Below the pieces are notes generated by a model. That model was not told where the DNA came from and did no database searches. It saw only the letters and a list, made by a program, of their open reading frames with translations. DNA of 64,000 nucleotides from Caldicellulosiruptor naganoensis (GTDB lineage Bacteria; Bacillota; Thermoanaerobacteria; Caldicellulosiruptorales; Caldicellulosiruptoraceae): NCBI RefSeq assembly GCF_026914285.1, contig NZ_CP113864.1, forward strand, positions 409,501 through 473,500, in the 5' to 3' direction. The position numbers were made by a program, and so were the translations under genes. Numbering within the stretch: the stretch's first letter is position 1; every line of letters begins with the position of its first letter. Below, in pieces: positions 35,912 through 46,687 of the stretch.

Positions 35912-37108
35912 ATGGGATATGTGAAGTTTTTTGAGGCGTTTAAAATTGCTGCTAAGTCTTTAATTCACAATAGAACAAGAACATTTCTGAGTGTACTTGG
36001 GGTAATAATTGGCATATGCGCAATAATAGTTTCAGTGGGACTTGTTCAATCGGTTAGTATTAGCGTCTCAAAACAATTAGAAGAGAGTGGGCTTGATAGT
36101 TTGATATTAGCTTTGCATTATGACATTGATATAGGTGAAATGTCCGGATATCTCAACAGCAAACAAAATTTAATAGTGGGAATAACTCCAAGGAAAACTT
36201 ATTACACAGAGGTATTATCATCTGATGGAAAAAATTATAAATGTGAAGTACTTCTTTTAAAACCCTCTTCATATATTCTTGAAAATTTAAAATTGGTAAA
36301 AGGCAGATTTTTAAGTGTTTTAGATGAAGAGAAGTTAAATAAGGTTGCAATTGTTTTTGATGATCAGGCAGAAAAATTATTTAATAGCAAAAATGGAGTT
36401 CTTTTTAAAAAATTATTTATCGGGGGAGAGGAATTTGAAGTTATAGGAACTGTTGCAAAACAAAAACGCATGACAGACATATCAATAGGCTCATCATATT
36501 ACGATATTAACATTATTGTTCCATACAAAGTTGGTGAAAGTATATTTAATCTTGAAAAAGCCTCACAAATGTTTTACATAAAGAGTATAAACTCAATATA
36601 CAATCCCAAAATAAAGGAATTATTAGAGGAATATTTGCAAAACAAAGGTTTAAATAAAGAGGATTATGCAGTTATTGACGGTAGAGAGCTTGTTCAATCT
36701 ATAACAACAATTTCATATCTGTTGAGTGGACTTTTGGGTGGCGTTGCAGCTATATCTTTGATAGTGAGCGGAATAGGCATTATGAACATTATTTTAGTCT
36801 CTGTTACTGAGAGAACAAAAGAAATAGGAATTAGAAAAGCTGTTGGTGCAAAAAGTAGTGATATAAGACTTCAATTTCTAATAGAGTCATTCTTAATATC
36901 TACTATTGGTTGTCTCGTGGGAATTGTTTTTGGACTGGGGATTGTATATGGAGTTATACCAGATGTATTGGGAGTGGAAGCCATTATTTCACCAATATGG
37001 ATTATAATTTCAATAGGAATATGTTATCTTATTGGTTTGTTAGCTGGTTGGGCACCGGCAGAAAGAGCCTCAAGACTTAATCCTATCGTTGCTCTCAGAT
37101 ATGAGTAA
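35912..37108 (+). CDS. MacB-like ABC transporter permease
   Basis: About 398 aa. An N-terminal membrane helix (TFLSVLGVIIGICAIIVSVGL near residue 30) is followed by a MacB periplasmic core domain of about 220 residues, then three C-terminal helices with ERTKEIGIRKAVGAKSSDI between the first two, the diagnostic FtsX/MacB signature. ATG 35912 is chosen over GTG 35900, which falls in the AGAGGG ribosome-binding site. The gene is 21 bp after the fusion protein and 29 bp before the ATPase. Substrate unknown; mechanotransmission export of a peptide, or attachment of a surface component, is plausible. Confidence 0.9.
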   Translation: MGYVKFFEAFKIAAKSLIHNRTRTFLSVLGVIIGICAIIVSVGLVQSVSISVSKQLEESGLDSLILALHYDIDIGEMSGYLNSKQNLIVGITPRKTYYTEVLSSDGKNYKCEVLLLKPSSYILENLKLVKGRFLSVLDEEKLNKVAIVFDDQAEKLFNSKNGVLFKKLFIGGEEFEVIGTVAKQKRMTDISIGSSYYDINIIVPYKVGESIFNLEKASQMFYIKSINSIYNPKIKELLEEYLQNKGLNKEDYAVIDGRELVQSITTISYLLSGLLGGVAAISLIVSGIGIMNIILVSVTERTKEIGIRKAVGAKSSDIRLQFLIESFLISTIGCLVGIVFGLGIVYGVIPDVLGVEAIISPIWIIISIGICYLIGLLAGWAPAERASRLNPIVALRYE

Positions 37109-37137
37109 TAATTTAATCCCAGGGGGTGTTTTAAAAA

Positions 37138-37815
37138 ATGATTGAACTTTATGACATTTACAAAATATACAAAATGGGTGATATTAATCTATATGCTTTA
37201 AACAGTGTAAACCTCAAAATATTAAAAAACGAATTTGTTGCAATTCTTGGACCCTCTGGTTCAGGAAAATCCACATTGATGAATATAATAGGCTGTCTTG
37301 ACACACCAACTTCTGGAAGATATATTTTGGATGGAAATGAGGCAAGTAAACTCTCTGACAATCAGCTTGCAGAGATTCGAAACAGCAAAATAGGCTTTGT
37401 ATTTCAGCAGTTTAATTTAATTCCACAGTTAACTGCTCTTGAGAATGTTGAACTGCCTTTAATATACAAAGGGATGTCGGCATCAAAAAGACACAAGATT
37501 GCAAAAGAAGCACTTGAACGCGTAGGACTTTCTGACAGGATAAATCACAGACCTCGACAGCTATCTGGTGGGCAGCAACAGAGGGTTGCCATTGCAAGAG
37601 CAATTGTGACAAATCCTTCAATAATTTTAGCTGATGAGCCGACAGGAAACTTAGATTCAAAATCTGGCGAAGAAATTATGCAAATTTTCAAACAACTTCA
37701 TAGCCAAGGCTGTACTGTGGTGTTAATTACACATGACAATTACATTGCCTCTCAGGCAAAAAGGATTGTAAGAATTTATGATGGGAAAATTATAGAAGAT
37801 AAAAGAATTGCTTAA
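37138..37815 (+). CDS. MacB/LolD-like ABC transporter ATPase
   Basis: 225 aa, typical of stand-alone MacB-type nucleotide-binding proteins. Walker [10 protein letters not shown] is near residue 38, the signature LSGGQQQR near 142, Walker [12 protein letters not shown] near 163 and a switch His in THDN near 198. It powers the permease encoded immediately upstream. GGGGGTG precedes the ATG by about 9 nt, and the SLH protein follows after 39 bp. Confidence 0.93.
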   Translation: MIELYDIYKIYKMGDINLYALNSVNLKILKNEFVAILGPSGSGKSTLMNIIGCLDTPTSGRYILDGNEASKLSDNQLAEIRNSKIGFVFQQFNLIPQLTALENVELPLIYKGMSASKRHKIAKEALERVGLSDRINHRPRQLSGGQQQRVAIARAIVTNPSIILADEPTGNLDSKSGEEIMQIFKQLHSQGCTVVLITHDNYIASQAKRIVRIYDGKIIEDKRIA

Positions 37816-37854
37816 ATTTTTTAGATTTATTGTTTGCAAGGGGGATATAAGAAA

Positions 37855-40800
37855 ATGAAATATAAAAATATACACAGATTTTTATTTTTGGTTATCTGTG
37901 TTATTACTCAACTTTTAATAATGAAAACTGTGAGTGCACAAACAAAAGAATATTTATCGACTGATATGTACAAGCTTGCAGTGGAAAAGTTGTCTAAGAT
38001 AGGTGTTGTATCATCAAAAGATTATCTCAAGCCAAACAGTTACGTGACTCGTCAGGAGTTTGTTAGGGCTATTGCAAAAATTTCAAATGTTGATGAAAAA
38101 ACTTTAGTTCAACAACCATTTTCATACTGTATTGATGTAAAATCTAATACAGAACTTTGTGGTTATGTGAATTGGGCCGTTAAAAATAAGTATTTGAATA
38201 TTTCAATAGATGGGAAATTTAGACCATTTGAAGAAATTACATTTTCTCATGCAGCAACTGCAATGGTAAAAATGCTAAATTATACTGATTCAGATTTGGA
38301 GGGTATTTGGCCTTATAACTATATCAGAAAGGCTTCTGAACTTGGACTGTTGAAAGGCTTAAATGTGTCGGCTAAGAAGAAAGTTACAAAATACGATTTG
38401 GCCATTATGCTATATAGGCTGCTTGAAACGAATGTAAAAAATACAAATACAAAATTTTCTGAGTATGTTGGGCTTTACAAATCGTATGTTGTGCTTGATA
38501 CTGGCAAGACATCATCAAAGCTTCTTCCAAATGAGGTTTTGACAGACAGCGGAGTGCTTGTGAATGCAACAAAAACGCAACTTGAAGTTGGGAAAAAGTA
38601 CATGCTTCAGGTCGATAGCAACAAAATCACAAAAGTGTTTGGCACAGAAAACTACTCTTTCCAGATTGTCAGCACAAAGGTTGATGGAAAGACTGTATAT
38701 TACAAAGAAAGTGGAAAGACAAAATCAATAACTTTGCCATCTTCGGCAACATACTATTACAATGGCTCAAAACAAAGCTACGATGCAATTGAAAATGTTC
38801 TAAAACCAAACCAGAAAATAAGCTTTATCTATTCTGAAGATAGAAGCAAAGTAGACTTTGTTGTAATTTCCGACATATATGCACAAGAGGTTTATGGAAA
38901 CTACGATGAGGTTTTGATTTTGGCAACCCCAAAAACATCATCGGCACTGGATGCAAACCAGGTTCAGACAGACAAGGGAATATATTTTGTTGCATCTTCG
39001 ATAAAACCTGAAAACCTTGAAATTGGAGCAAAATATGGAGTGTATATAAAAGATGATACAATTACAAAAGCTTTGCAAAAAGTGTGGGTATCCGACAAGT
39101 TTACAATCAAAAATATAGATGATTACACACTTGATGTTGATCAAAACGGCAAGACACAGAAGATTCAGCTAACAAGCAAACCTGTGTATTACTATCAGGG
39201 CACAAAACAGAGCTATGAAAATCTGCCAAACATTTTAAAAGAAGACCAGATACTTTATGTATCAAAAGACACTGACACAGGCAAGGTTATGGCGTATGTT
39301 ATTCAAGACCCATACGGCACACAGTACGGCAATTATATTGAGGCAATAGTTTTGCAGGATGCACTTTTAAACTCAAGCCTTGAGAACAACCAGGTTATGA
39401 CTGACAAGGGTATCTTTTACCTTCCATCTGCCGAGACAAAACTTGAAATAGGTGCAAAGTACAGACTTTATGTTAAAGATGATAAGATAACCCTTGTTGT
39501 GAAGAAGTTGAATAACACTGCGCGGTATGAAGTGACAGATGTTGTTAGCGATACTAACGTCAAGCTAAAAGGTACTCAGGGGCAGGAGAACATAATTCTG
39601 CCTCAAAAGCCGGTTTATTATTACAATGGTACAAAAACAAACTATACTGAGCTTAAGAATGTACTAAAAGTGGGTCAGAAAATCTACTTTGGCTATGCAA
39701 AGGACGGCAAGACATATGAATATGTTGTAATTCAGGACCCATACTCTCTTGAGTATGGCACATACACAGAGGTCATAGTAATGGCAGATGCAGTTTCATC
39801 AAGTAAGCTTGCAACAAACGAGATTCTGACTGACAAGGGCATATATGTTGTGGGAAGATCTGCAGGAAAGCTTTCTGTTGGTGCAAAGTATGGCGTGTAC
39901 ATCAAAAACGATACAATCACCAAGGTTGTGAAAAAGCTCAATAATAGCGAGTCAGCAGAGATTACTGCAGTTGTGAGCGATACAAACGTAAAAATCAAAA
40001 AAGGAAGCAGTGAAAACACCATGTTTCTTCCTCAAAAACCCACATATTATTACAACGGAAATAAGCTCAGCTATGACCAGCTAAAGAACATTCTCAAAAC
40101 AGGTCAGAAAATCTATTTTGGCTACAACCAGACAGGAAGTTCTTATGAGTATGCAATCATCCAGGACCCATATTATGATGAGTATGGAACATACATGGAA
40201 GTCATTGTAATGGGCACAAGTAAGGTAACAAAAGGTCTTGCAGAAAATGAAGTTCTGACAGACAAGGGCATTTTGACCCTGCCGTCAAACCAGAACACAA
40301 GCTTAGAGCTTGGCGCAAAATACGGGCTTTATGTTGATTCAGATAATCAAATAACTCTTGTCTACAAAAAATTCAACTCAACAGATGGCATGACAGTTGT
40401 GTACGCTCTTGGCAGTAAAGTAACAGTTGACAGGGGCGGAACACAGGTTGAGATGAACTTGCCACAGAACATAACCTACTACTATAGCGGCACAAAGATT
40501 GACTACTCAGTGGCTGTGCAGAAGATGCAAAGGGCAACATCGCTTGTGTTTGGAATATCAACACAAAAGAAAGGGTACGACTACTGTGTGGTATTTGACC
40601 CTGTATACAGCAAACCATACCTTGCAAACGAGCAGACATATCTGACCTTAAAAGCAGGTGATTTAGATATAAGTGGTAGCAGTAAAGTTATAAAAGACGG
40701 GGATGTTGTGGACTACAGCTATATTCAGAAAAATGATGTTGTCTATGCTGTGACAGATATCTGGGGTGGTAATAAGTTCATACTTGTTGTAGATGACAGG

Positions 40801-41022
40801 GTTGAATGTTATATCAAGAGCTACCAGCCAACAAGGTTTACACCAAAGTCAATTGTTGTAAGTGCAGTAGACCTGACAACAGGAAAGCTTGTGGACAAGA
40901 CATATGAGGTGAGTGAAGATTTTGACCCGTCTGTGCTTCTCTCTGACACCTTCAAAATTGGTCAGAGAGTGTACCTCATCTTAGGCTACGATGGCAAAGT
41001 TGTGAGCATGGTAAATCCGTAA
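37855..41022 (+). CDS. S-layer-anchored repeat protein (3 SLH domains plus five ~143-aa repeats)
   Basis: 1055 aa from ATG 37855 (AGGGGGA upstream; the TTG at 37834 lacks a site). A signal peptide ends near SVSAQ (about residue 30). Three SLH-like domains fill residues 35-200 (PNSYVTRQEFVRAIAKI, RPFEEITFSHAATAMV, KKKVTKYDLAIMLYRLL), which would bind cell-wall polymer. Five tandem repeats of about 143 residues run from 38467 to about 40612, each with a Y-G-x-Y-x-E-V start, a 'LTDKGI' motif, a 'GAKYGVYIKxDxIT' motif and a 'YYYNGxKxxY' motif. A shorter C-terminal domain follows. No enzymatic motif is visible. Its place behind an ABC exporter suggests it is a wall-bound partner of that transporter. 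Confidence 0.88.
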   Translation: MKYKNIHRFLFLVICVITQLLIMKTVSAQTKEYLSTDMYKLAVEKLSKIGVVSSKDYLKPNSYVTRQEFVRAIAKISNVDEKTLVQQPFSYCIDVKSNTELCGYVNWAVKNKYLNISIDGKFRPFEEITFSHAATAMVKMLNYTDSDLEGIWPYNYIRKASELGLLKGLNVSAKKKVTKYDLAIMLYRLLETNVKNTNTKFSEYVGLYKSYVVLDTGKTSSKLLPNEVLTDSGVLVNATKTQLEVGKKYMLQVDSNKITKVFGTENYSFQIVSTKVDGKTVYYKESGKTKSITLPSSATYYYNGSKQSYDAIENVLKPNQKISFIYSEDRSKVDFVVISDIYAQEVYGNYDEVLILATPKTSSALDANQVQTDKGIYFVASSIKPENLEIGAKYGVYIKDDTITKALQKVWVSDKFTIKNIDDYTLDVDQNGKTQKIQLTSKPVYYYQGTKQSYENLPNILKEDQILYVSKDTDTGKVMAYVIQDPYGTQYGNYIEAIVLQDALLNSSLENNQVMTDKGIFYLPSAETKLEIGAKYRLYVKDDKITLVVKKLNNTARYEVTDVVSDTNVKLKGTQGQENIILPQKPVYYYNGTKTNYTELKNVLKVGQKIYFGYAKDGKTYEYVVIQDPYSLEYGTYTEVIVMADAVSSSKLATNEILTDKGIYVVGRSAGKLSVGAKYGVYIKNDTITKVVKKLNNSESAEITAVVSDTNVKIKKGSSENTMFLPQKPTYYYNGNKLSYDQLKNILKTGQKIYFGYNQTGSSYEYAIIQDPYYDEYGTYMEVIVMGTSKVTKGLAENEVLTDKGILTLPSNQNTSLELGAKYGLYVDSDNQITLVYKKFNSTDGMTVVYALGSKVTVDRGGTQVEMNLPQNITYYYSGTKIDYSVAVQKMQRATSLVFGISTQKKGYDYCVVFDPVYSKPYLANEQTYLTLKAGDLDISGSSKVIKDGDVVDYSYIQKNDVVYAVTDIWGGNKFILVVDDRVECYIKSYQPTRFTPKSIVVSAVDLTTGKLVDKTYEVSEDFDPSVLLSDTFKIGQRVYLILGYDGKVVSMVNP
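38467..40612 (+). repeat. Five tandem ~429-bp coding repeats
   Basis: Repeat starts at about 38467, 38893, 39325, 39754 and 40183 (periods of 426, 432, 429, 429 bp) within the SLH protein. The last three units are the most alike, for instance GQKIYFGYAKDG against GQKIYFGYNQTG, suggesting recent duplication. Confidence 0.8.
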
Positions 41023-42008
41023 AAAAGTAGATTTCTATTGACTTAAAGCTAAAGTGAAGGATTGGAGATAAATATTTATTAAAAAGTTGAAATTATTATT
41101 AATTAATTATTATGATCAGAACACAAAAAGCGGCAGTTATTGAAATGGGTCAGAGAGTAGTGGAAAAATAGTTTAATAAAACTAACGGAAAAGGAAATAA
41201 AAATTGATGCGAGTAGAGAATTTTTATACAAATATTTTAAACCAGAAAAATGTAATAATATTTATCTGTCAAAAGTGAGGGTGAGTTTTCTGAATGCTCA
41301 CCCTTCAGTTTTTTGGCTAAAAAATAAATTGTTGGGGTGGTTAAAGGGAAAGATTTACAAGCACTTAGGAGTTCGATAATGTGGAGTGAAGATTTAAATT
41401 CTGGTCAGTATTTTGGAAAAATAAAAGTTGTAAATCCTTTTTGTTTTTAAGTACATGGCGACAATTTGAAATAGATTACATTCCTTGGTTGTTCTGTTCT
41501 TTATTTTTTATCTTCCCTTATGTTTTGTTGCAGCTTTTCTCTAAAGATCAAAATTATAATACGATGGGGCTTTTTTCTTTTATTACTACATTTACTCTAT
41601 ATGGTTATTTCTTTTATTCAACAAACTATATATTTTAACTATTTGCAAATTTGGCCTTGATATAAACTCAAGAAAATTTAAGAAATTTTAAGCTATTTAA
41701 AGAAAAGTGTGTTCTAAGCTCAAAATTTAGTTGAAAATGGTCTAAAAAAATTTTACTAAATAAATTACATGTAGTCAGAAATATCAATGTGTTTAAAATT
41801 AAAAGATTATATTATAGCGAAAAAAATTAAATTTCAAATTTATTGTATTTCACATATAATATCACAATGAAGGACATAGTTATAAATCGTTGATTTCCAT
41901 TTATCCGTAAAATTCTATAAAATCAAGACATAATGTATAGTAATACCACAATGGTATTCTAGTAAAATTAGTATAAGAAGCTAAAAATTAAAGCAAGGTG
42001 AATGTTAA
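41023..42008. other. 986-bp stretch, mostly gene-free
   Basis: It contains the terminator at 41276-41316. A doubtful 65-codon open frame at 41441-41638 (TTG start, two hydrophobic stretches, no clear ribosome-binding site) is possibly a remnant of a membrane protein. The remainder is AT-rich with no recognisable coding. AAGGTG and ATG 42009 start the next gene. Confidence 0.5.
41276..41316 (+). terminator. Intrinsic terminator
   Basis: GGGTGAG (41279-41285) pairs with CTCACCC (41297-41303), extended by imperfect flanks and followed by AGTTTTTTGG. Confidence 0.75.
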
Positions 42009-42584
42009 ATGAAATTTAGAGTAGGCAAACCACCAATTAATAAAAATATTAACTTATCAGGGTGTAACTTACTTAAAGAACCAAAAAGTTTAACAGTTAC
42101 CCAGATAGTTACTCTACCAATAGGATTAATTTGTGTAGGACTAATTTTTTTCATTTTGCATTATTTTAAAAGCATAAATTTACCTAAATTTGGAGTAGAA
42201 TACATTTTGGCCTATTTTCTAATGATAACTCTTCATGAGATGATACATGCTTTGTGTTATCATGGTGGTTTGTTATCAAAAGATACAGTAATTGGATGTT
42301 GGCCTGATATGTTTATTTTTTATGCATATAACAGCAGAGTTTTGAAAAGAAACAGATATTTATTAGTTTATATTGCTCTATTTATTGTACTTTCAATTAT
42401 TCCAACCATAATTATGTTATTTTTAGATTTTAAAAGTGATTTGTTATTGCTAATTGTGCTTTTCAATGCTTTAGGTTCATGTGTAGATATATTTAGTTGC
42501 GTTTTAATTCTATTACAAGTACCCAAAGAAGGACTTGTGGTAAATAGTGAGGAAAAAACATATTGGAAAGTATTGGAAAAGTAG
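42009..42584 (+). CDS. DUF3267 putative membrane zincin
   Basis: 191 aa with hydrophobic segments near 33-52, 62-75, 115-138 and 142-165. HEMIH at residues 76-80 is the metalloprotease-like H-E-x-x-H typical of DUF3267 proteins, within a membrane helix. GCWPDMFIFYAYNSRVLKRN is the conserved middle loop. No substrate is known for the family. It stands alone between long non-coding stretches, with AAGGTG about 8 nt upstream. Confidence 0.8.
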   Translation: MKFRVGKPPINKNINLSGCNLLKEPKSLTVTQIVTLPIGLICVGLIFFILHYFKSINLPKFGVEYILAYFLMITLHEMIHALCYHGGLLSKDTVIGCWPDMFIFYAYNSRVLKRNRYLLVYIALFIVLSIIPTIIMLFLDFKSDLLLLIVLFNALGSCVDIFSCVLILLQVPKEGLVVNSEEKTYWKVLEK

Positions 42585-43565
42585 GATGGACAATTGTGAT
42601 AATTATATGAGGTATAACAAATTTTGTTTGAAATGCGACAACTGGAGTTTCGGCAGGTATTACGTTATGAACGGTAACCACGAAAGTTTAAGTAATTTTG
42701 TGTAAAGTATAGACTTTCTTTGGTAGCAATTCTAAATATAAACAAAAAGATATCCAAGATAAACAATAAAATGTAAAAACAGACGGTATAATGTCAAAGA
42801 AGTTTTTAAAAAAATTTTTTAAATTGCAATATCGAATGCAATACTTTTTTAAAAGCAACTGGAAATTGATTATTTAAGTCCACACTGTGTATGATATTAG
42901 TATCCGTATTATTCCATCTTACCTGCTGGGAAGCTGGTGATTGGTATTTGTTGTTATATATGTATACTATTTTAACTACCTAAATCGTTGCTATAATCTC
43001 TTATATATTTTCCAACAAATATAGCTCTTAGTTCTTTCGCAAACTCTCCAATACACTCTTGTACATAAGTATCCTCCTCGGCAGGCTATTACATCAATTT
43101 GTGCTCATTCTTATCATTTCATGCTTATCTTACTTATCTTCTTTCTCTTTGGTATAAATCTTTTTATTTTCCCATTTGTCCTTTTGTTTGCCCCCTTTCT
43201 CTTTGCTTTAATGTAAGTATATAAGCATAAAATGATTTTACAATATTTACAAAATTTTCTTCAAATTTTATTTCTGAGTACCTATGTAGTTTAATTTCCT
43301 TTCATTTTCAAGCACTCAGGAAATTTGCCCATGCAAAATAAGATTTATCTGGTGCTTGAAGTTTATAAAATTTTTATTGAATTTATCAGACCATCAAAAT
43401 CTTTTAATCAACAGATTAAACAGTATTTATGAAGTGTTTAAAGAATCCTAAGATATTTTTTAAAATTTCTGCATGCTAATTTATGATGTATTTGATATAC
43501 TGCTGACGAAATAAAAGATAAAAAAACTGCAAAGAGAGTCTTTGTGAAAGAATGATAGGGTAGCT
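42585..43565. other. 981-bp gene-free stretch with a minus-strand remnant
   Basis: No intact gene. On the minus strand about 35 codons (EDTYVQECIGEFAKELRAIF..., ending at TTA 42972-42974) read like a protein C-terminus but have no start. The rest is AT-rich, consistent with a decayed or deleted locus. Confidence 0.4.
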
Positions 43566-44884
43566 ATGAAGATAAGCAAATACATAGAAGAAGCAATGTT
43601 AAATGGAGTAAAAATTGTGAAAGAACATATCAGCGGGGAAGATGTTTATAGTGCTTTGCCTGAATCAGACAGATTTGAAATTGAGTTTTGCATAGAAATA
43701 GAAAAAAGTGGTTATTACAATCTATATTTGAATTATAAAATAGAAAAGTAAACAAAAGCTGTCTATCTCGTAGATATAGATGGATTGTGTCATGGCGATA
43801 TTAGATTGCATTCTGAATCGGGTGAAGTTTCAAAAATGAAGATTGGGAGGGCCTTCTTGGAAAAAGGTCAAAAAAAAACAAAATTTATGGTGGCTGGGGA
43901 GTAGCTCACATATATGCAATTGACCTTGAAGAAGATAAGTTGCAAAATTACAGTGTTCCTTCATTTGATCTTTCAAACAAAAATGCCTCTGATAAATGCA
44001 AAAAATTGATGGAATATTTTTCAAAGATTTATAGCAAGGCAATTATTGCAGGCCAGCACACAAACACAGCAGCAGGACCAGAAATTGCATATTTAGAATA
44101 TCAAACAGGCAAAAAACCAGCTTTGCGTGGTTTTGATTTGCTGGGTTATACAAAGCACACCATTACTAATAATATGACCTACGATGCAATGTTTGAAGTA
44201 ATTTTAAATAAAGGCTCTGTTGAAGAAGCAATTAAATGGCACAAGGAGTTAGGAGGAATTGTGACATTTTGCTGGCATTGGTTTTCTCCAATAGGAGGCA
44301 ACGATAAGATTTTTTATACAAAAAACACCGATTTTGATATTGAAGTTGCTCTTTGCCCTAATACTGAAGAAAACAAACTGCTGATGGAGGACATATATAA
44401 AATTGGCAAGTGGATGAGAATCATGGCAGATGCAGATGTTCCAGTTATTTTCAGGCCATTACATGAGGCTGATGGCAGGTGGTTTTGGTGGGGAGCAAAA
44501 GGGTTTGATGCTTACAAAAAGCTTTACTATCTTTTGTATGATGTATATACTAATCACTTTAAATTAAACAATCTCATATGGGTTTGGAATGCACCACATC
44601 CTGATTGGAGAATAGAAATGGACTACTATGATGTTGCAGGGGTTGACTTTTATGCCCCGGCCCAAAACTATGGTCCTCTTTCATTTTGGTATAATTATGT
44701 CTATGAGCTGACAGAAGCTAAAAAACCCATAGCTTTAACAGAAAACGGACCAATTCCTGACCCAGATAAACTGCAAAGTTCAAAGACTTATTGGCTTTGG
44801 TTTATGCCTTGATGGGGTGGATTTACAACTGACGGCAAGATAAATTCGTTTGAACACCTGAGAAAGGTTTATAACCACCCTTAA
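43566..44884 (+). pseudogene. GH26 mannanase-like glycoside hydrolase, inactivated
   Basis: Fragments read as one protein: 43566-43751 (N-terminal carbohydrate-binding-like domain), in-frame continuation to about 43905 after a TAA at 43749-43751, then a +/-1 shift in the A-run near 43870-43880 into the main frame, which ends at a TGA at 44810-44812 (WFMP-stop-WGGF) and resumes to TAA 44882-44884. The main part is a GH26 catalytic domain: IIAGQHTN, WHWFSPIGG, acid/base Glu in RPLHEADGRWFWWG and nucleophile Glu in ALTENGPIPD. Two nonsense codons and one frameshift show loss of function, although both catalytic glutamates survive. No signal peptide is visible. It would have cleaved beta-1,4-mannan. 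Confidence 0.85.
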
Positions 44885-44933
44885 CGTAATAACACTTGAT
44901 AAATTCGACTTATTTAGAAGATGAGAAAAAAAG

Positions 44934-44995
44934 TTCAAGGCTGCCATTTGAAAGAGGTCATTTCATATGTTCTGGAGTGAACTGGCAGCCTTGAA
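44934..44995. terminator. Long-stem hairpin between convergent pseudogenes
   Basis: TTCAAGGCTGCCA (44934-44946) pairs perfectly with TGGCAGCCTTGAA (44983-44995) around a 36-nt loop, then ATTTTG on +; on - it is followed by CTTTTTTT. It probably terminates both the GH26 and GH28 remnants. Confidence 0.7.
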
Positions 44996-45029
44996 ATTTT
45001 GTTTCAATTTAAATTTCAAAATTTTGACT

Positions 45030-46365
45030 TTAAGTAAATACTTTTCTAATACCAGAAAAGAAAGAGTTATTTACATTTTGAAAAATTCCCTCTATGTCAA
45101 AATCAGTTTTTAAGCTTTGTAAATTGTATCCATAGTTTATATCTTGAAGTTTAAGATTGAAAACATCTTTTGCAAAAATCCATGGAATTTTATTCATGTA
45201 ATCAGGGAAAGGCGAACATTGACTTGGAAGAATATCAATTCTTTTGCCAAAAAGTGGTCTGTTTTTGCCAAAGCTAAGGTATATGTCAATACTTTTAAGT
45301 GAGATATTTCGTATATTATTATCTTTGCCATAGATTAAGATTCCATTTTCCGAATAAGCTTTTACATTGGAAATAGATATATTTTCAATAAAATTGCCTT
45401 ATTCAGGAGAGGCAAATACAATTGGTTCACCCTTTCCCCACCATGTACCAGCAAATATTTTTGTTGTCATAATGACATTTGAGATTGTAACTGATTTGAC
45501 ATATCCGTTTTTGCCGTTTGCAAATATTGCAATTCTTCTGTTTGAATTAAGGATGATAAGATTTGAAGCAACCACATTCTTTACTTTGCTATCTAAATGT
45601 CCCATTCTCACAGCTGCTGAGCGTGTTTGCATTATGCAGTTTGACACAATTATATTTTCACATGGTTTGTCCCAGTTTGTAATGCCAGATATAGCAACAC
45701 AGTCATCACCGCAAGTAAAGAAGCTATCTGTGATTACTACATTTTCGCATGAGCAAAGATGTATACCATCGCTGTTTGGGACTCTGAGATTGTTCATAAT
45801 CCTTATGTTGTGTACCTTGATGTATTTTGATGAATGAATACACACTGTCCAGCAAGGTGAGTCGATAATTGAAATACCGCTTAAATTGATATTTTCACAG
45901 TTATAAAATAATATAGGTTGATTTGGTCTACAAATTGGCTTGCATTCTACCTCTTCAAACTGCTCTTTGTCAAGTTGAGATAGCTCTTCAAACTGATTAA
46001 ATGCTCTTGAAAAATCCATAAAACTGCTTCCAGAAAGGTCAATTGTACCTTTTCCCTCAACTGCTATGTTCTTTTCGTTCATCGCATATAAAAAGGAAGT
46101 AACCTCTCTCCATTCGTTGTGGTAATGACCAATTTGGTGGTAATCTTCAATATTGTTGGTTGCTTTGATTACAGCACCTTCTTCTTTCTAAATATAGGGT
46201 TACATTAGATTTTAACCTTATAGGGCGGCTTAAATAAATTCCAGCAGGTATAACTACCACTCCACAACCATTTTCAAAACAGGTGTCAATAGCCTTTTGT
46301 ATTGCTTCTGTACTGAAACTTACACCATCTGGTTTTGCTCCAAAGTCAGTTACAATTATTCTCAA
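45030..46365 (-). pseudogene. GH28 polygalacturonase-like glycoside hydrolase, inactivated
   Basis: The start is TTG 46365 behind AGGAGGT. The N-terminal part (VTDFGAKPDGVSFSTEAIQKAID, typical of pectate-lyase/GH28 beta-helix proteins) shifts frame at the GAAAGAAGAAGG run near 46180 and continues as KEGAVIKATNN. The catalytic motifs are present: NSDGIHL, CGDDCVAISG and RMGH. A TAA at 45399-45401 (after FASPE) interrupts the frame, which then runs on to the true stop at 45030-45032. One indel and one nonsense codon inactivate it. There is no signal peptide, so it probably acted in the cytoplasm on imported pectin oligosaccharides. Together with the GH26 remnant and the neighbouring putative hydrolase it marks a decayed polysaccharide locus. 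Confidence 0.87.
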
Positions 46366-46687
46366 GAGTTTACCTCCTATTACTTTAGGTTCATAACATT
46401 TAAAATAACTTAAAAATCACTAAAATCCTCTCAATAATTTTGAGAAAATGTTAGATTTTGATGGTTGTAAATAACAGTGATTAAACACATTGTAATAAAC
46501 GAAAAAGAAGGGCATAAAGCCCTTCTTGCAAGCCCTGTAGGGTTTGAGGAAAAACTAACTTTTGTTTAAAATATCAAAATTTTGAACCACTGTAAAAAAC
46601 CATGGTTGATCTTTTACTTATTACTTCATTTTCAAAAACACTGCTCATTTTGCAAGCACTCTCCCTTCAAAAGAGTTTCAAAAAAAT
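46366..46687. other. Intergenic region upstream of the GH28 remnant
   Basis: It holds the minus-strand terminator at 46501-46527 and the AGGAGGT ribosome-binding site of the GH28 remnant; otherwise nothing seen. Confidence 0.5.
46501..46527 (-). terminator. Intrinsic terminator (minus strand)
   Basis: On the minus strand AAGAAGGGC pairs with GCCCTTCTT around a 5-nt loop and is followed by TTTC. It ends the putative glycosidase gene. Confidence 0.8.

Noticed and set aside
41112-41171. 19-codon frame MIRTQKAAVIEMGQRVVEK
   Set aside because: Very short, no ribosome-binding site, no family; at most a remnant.
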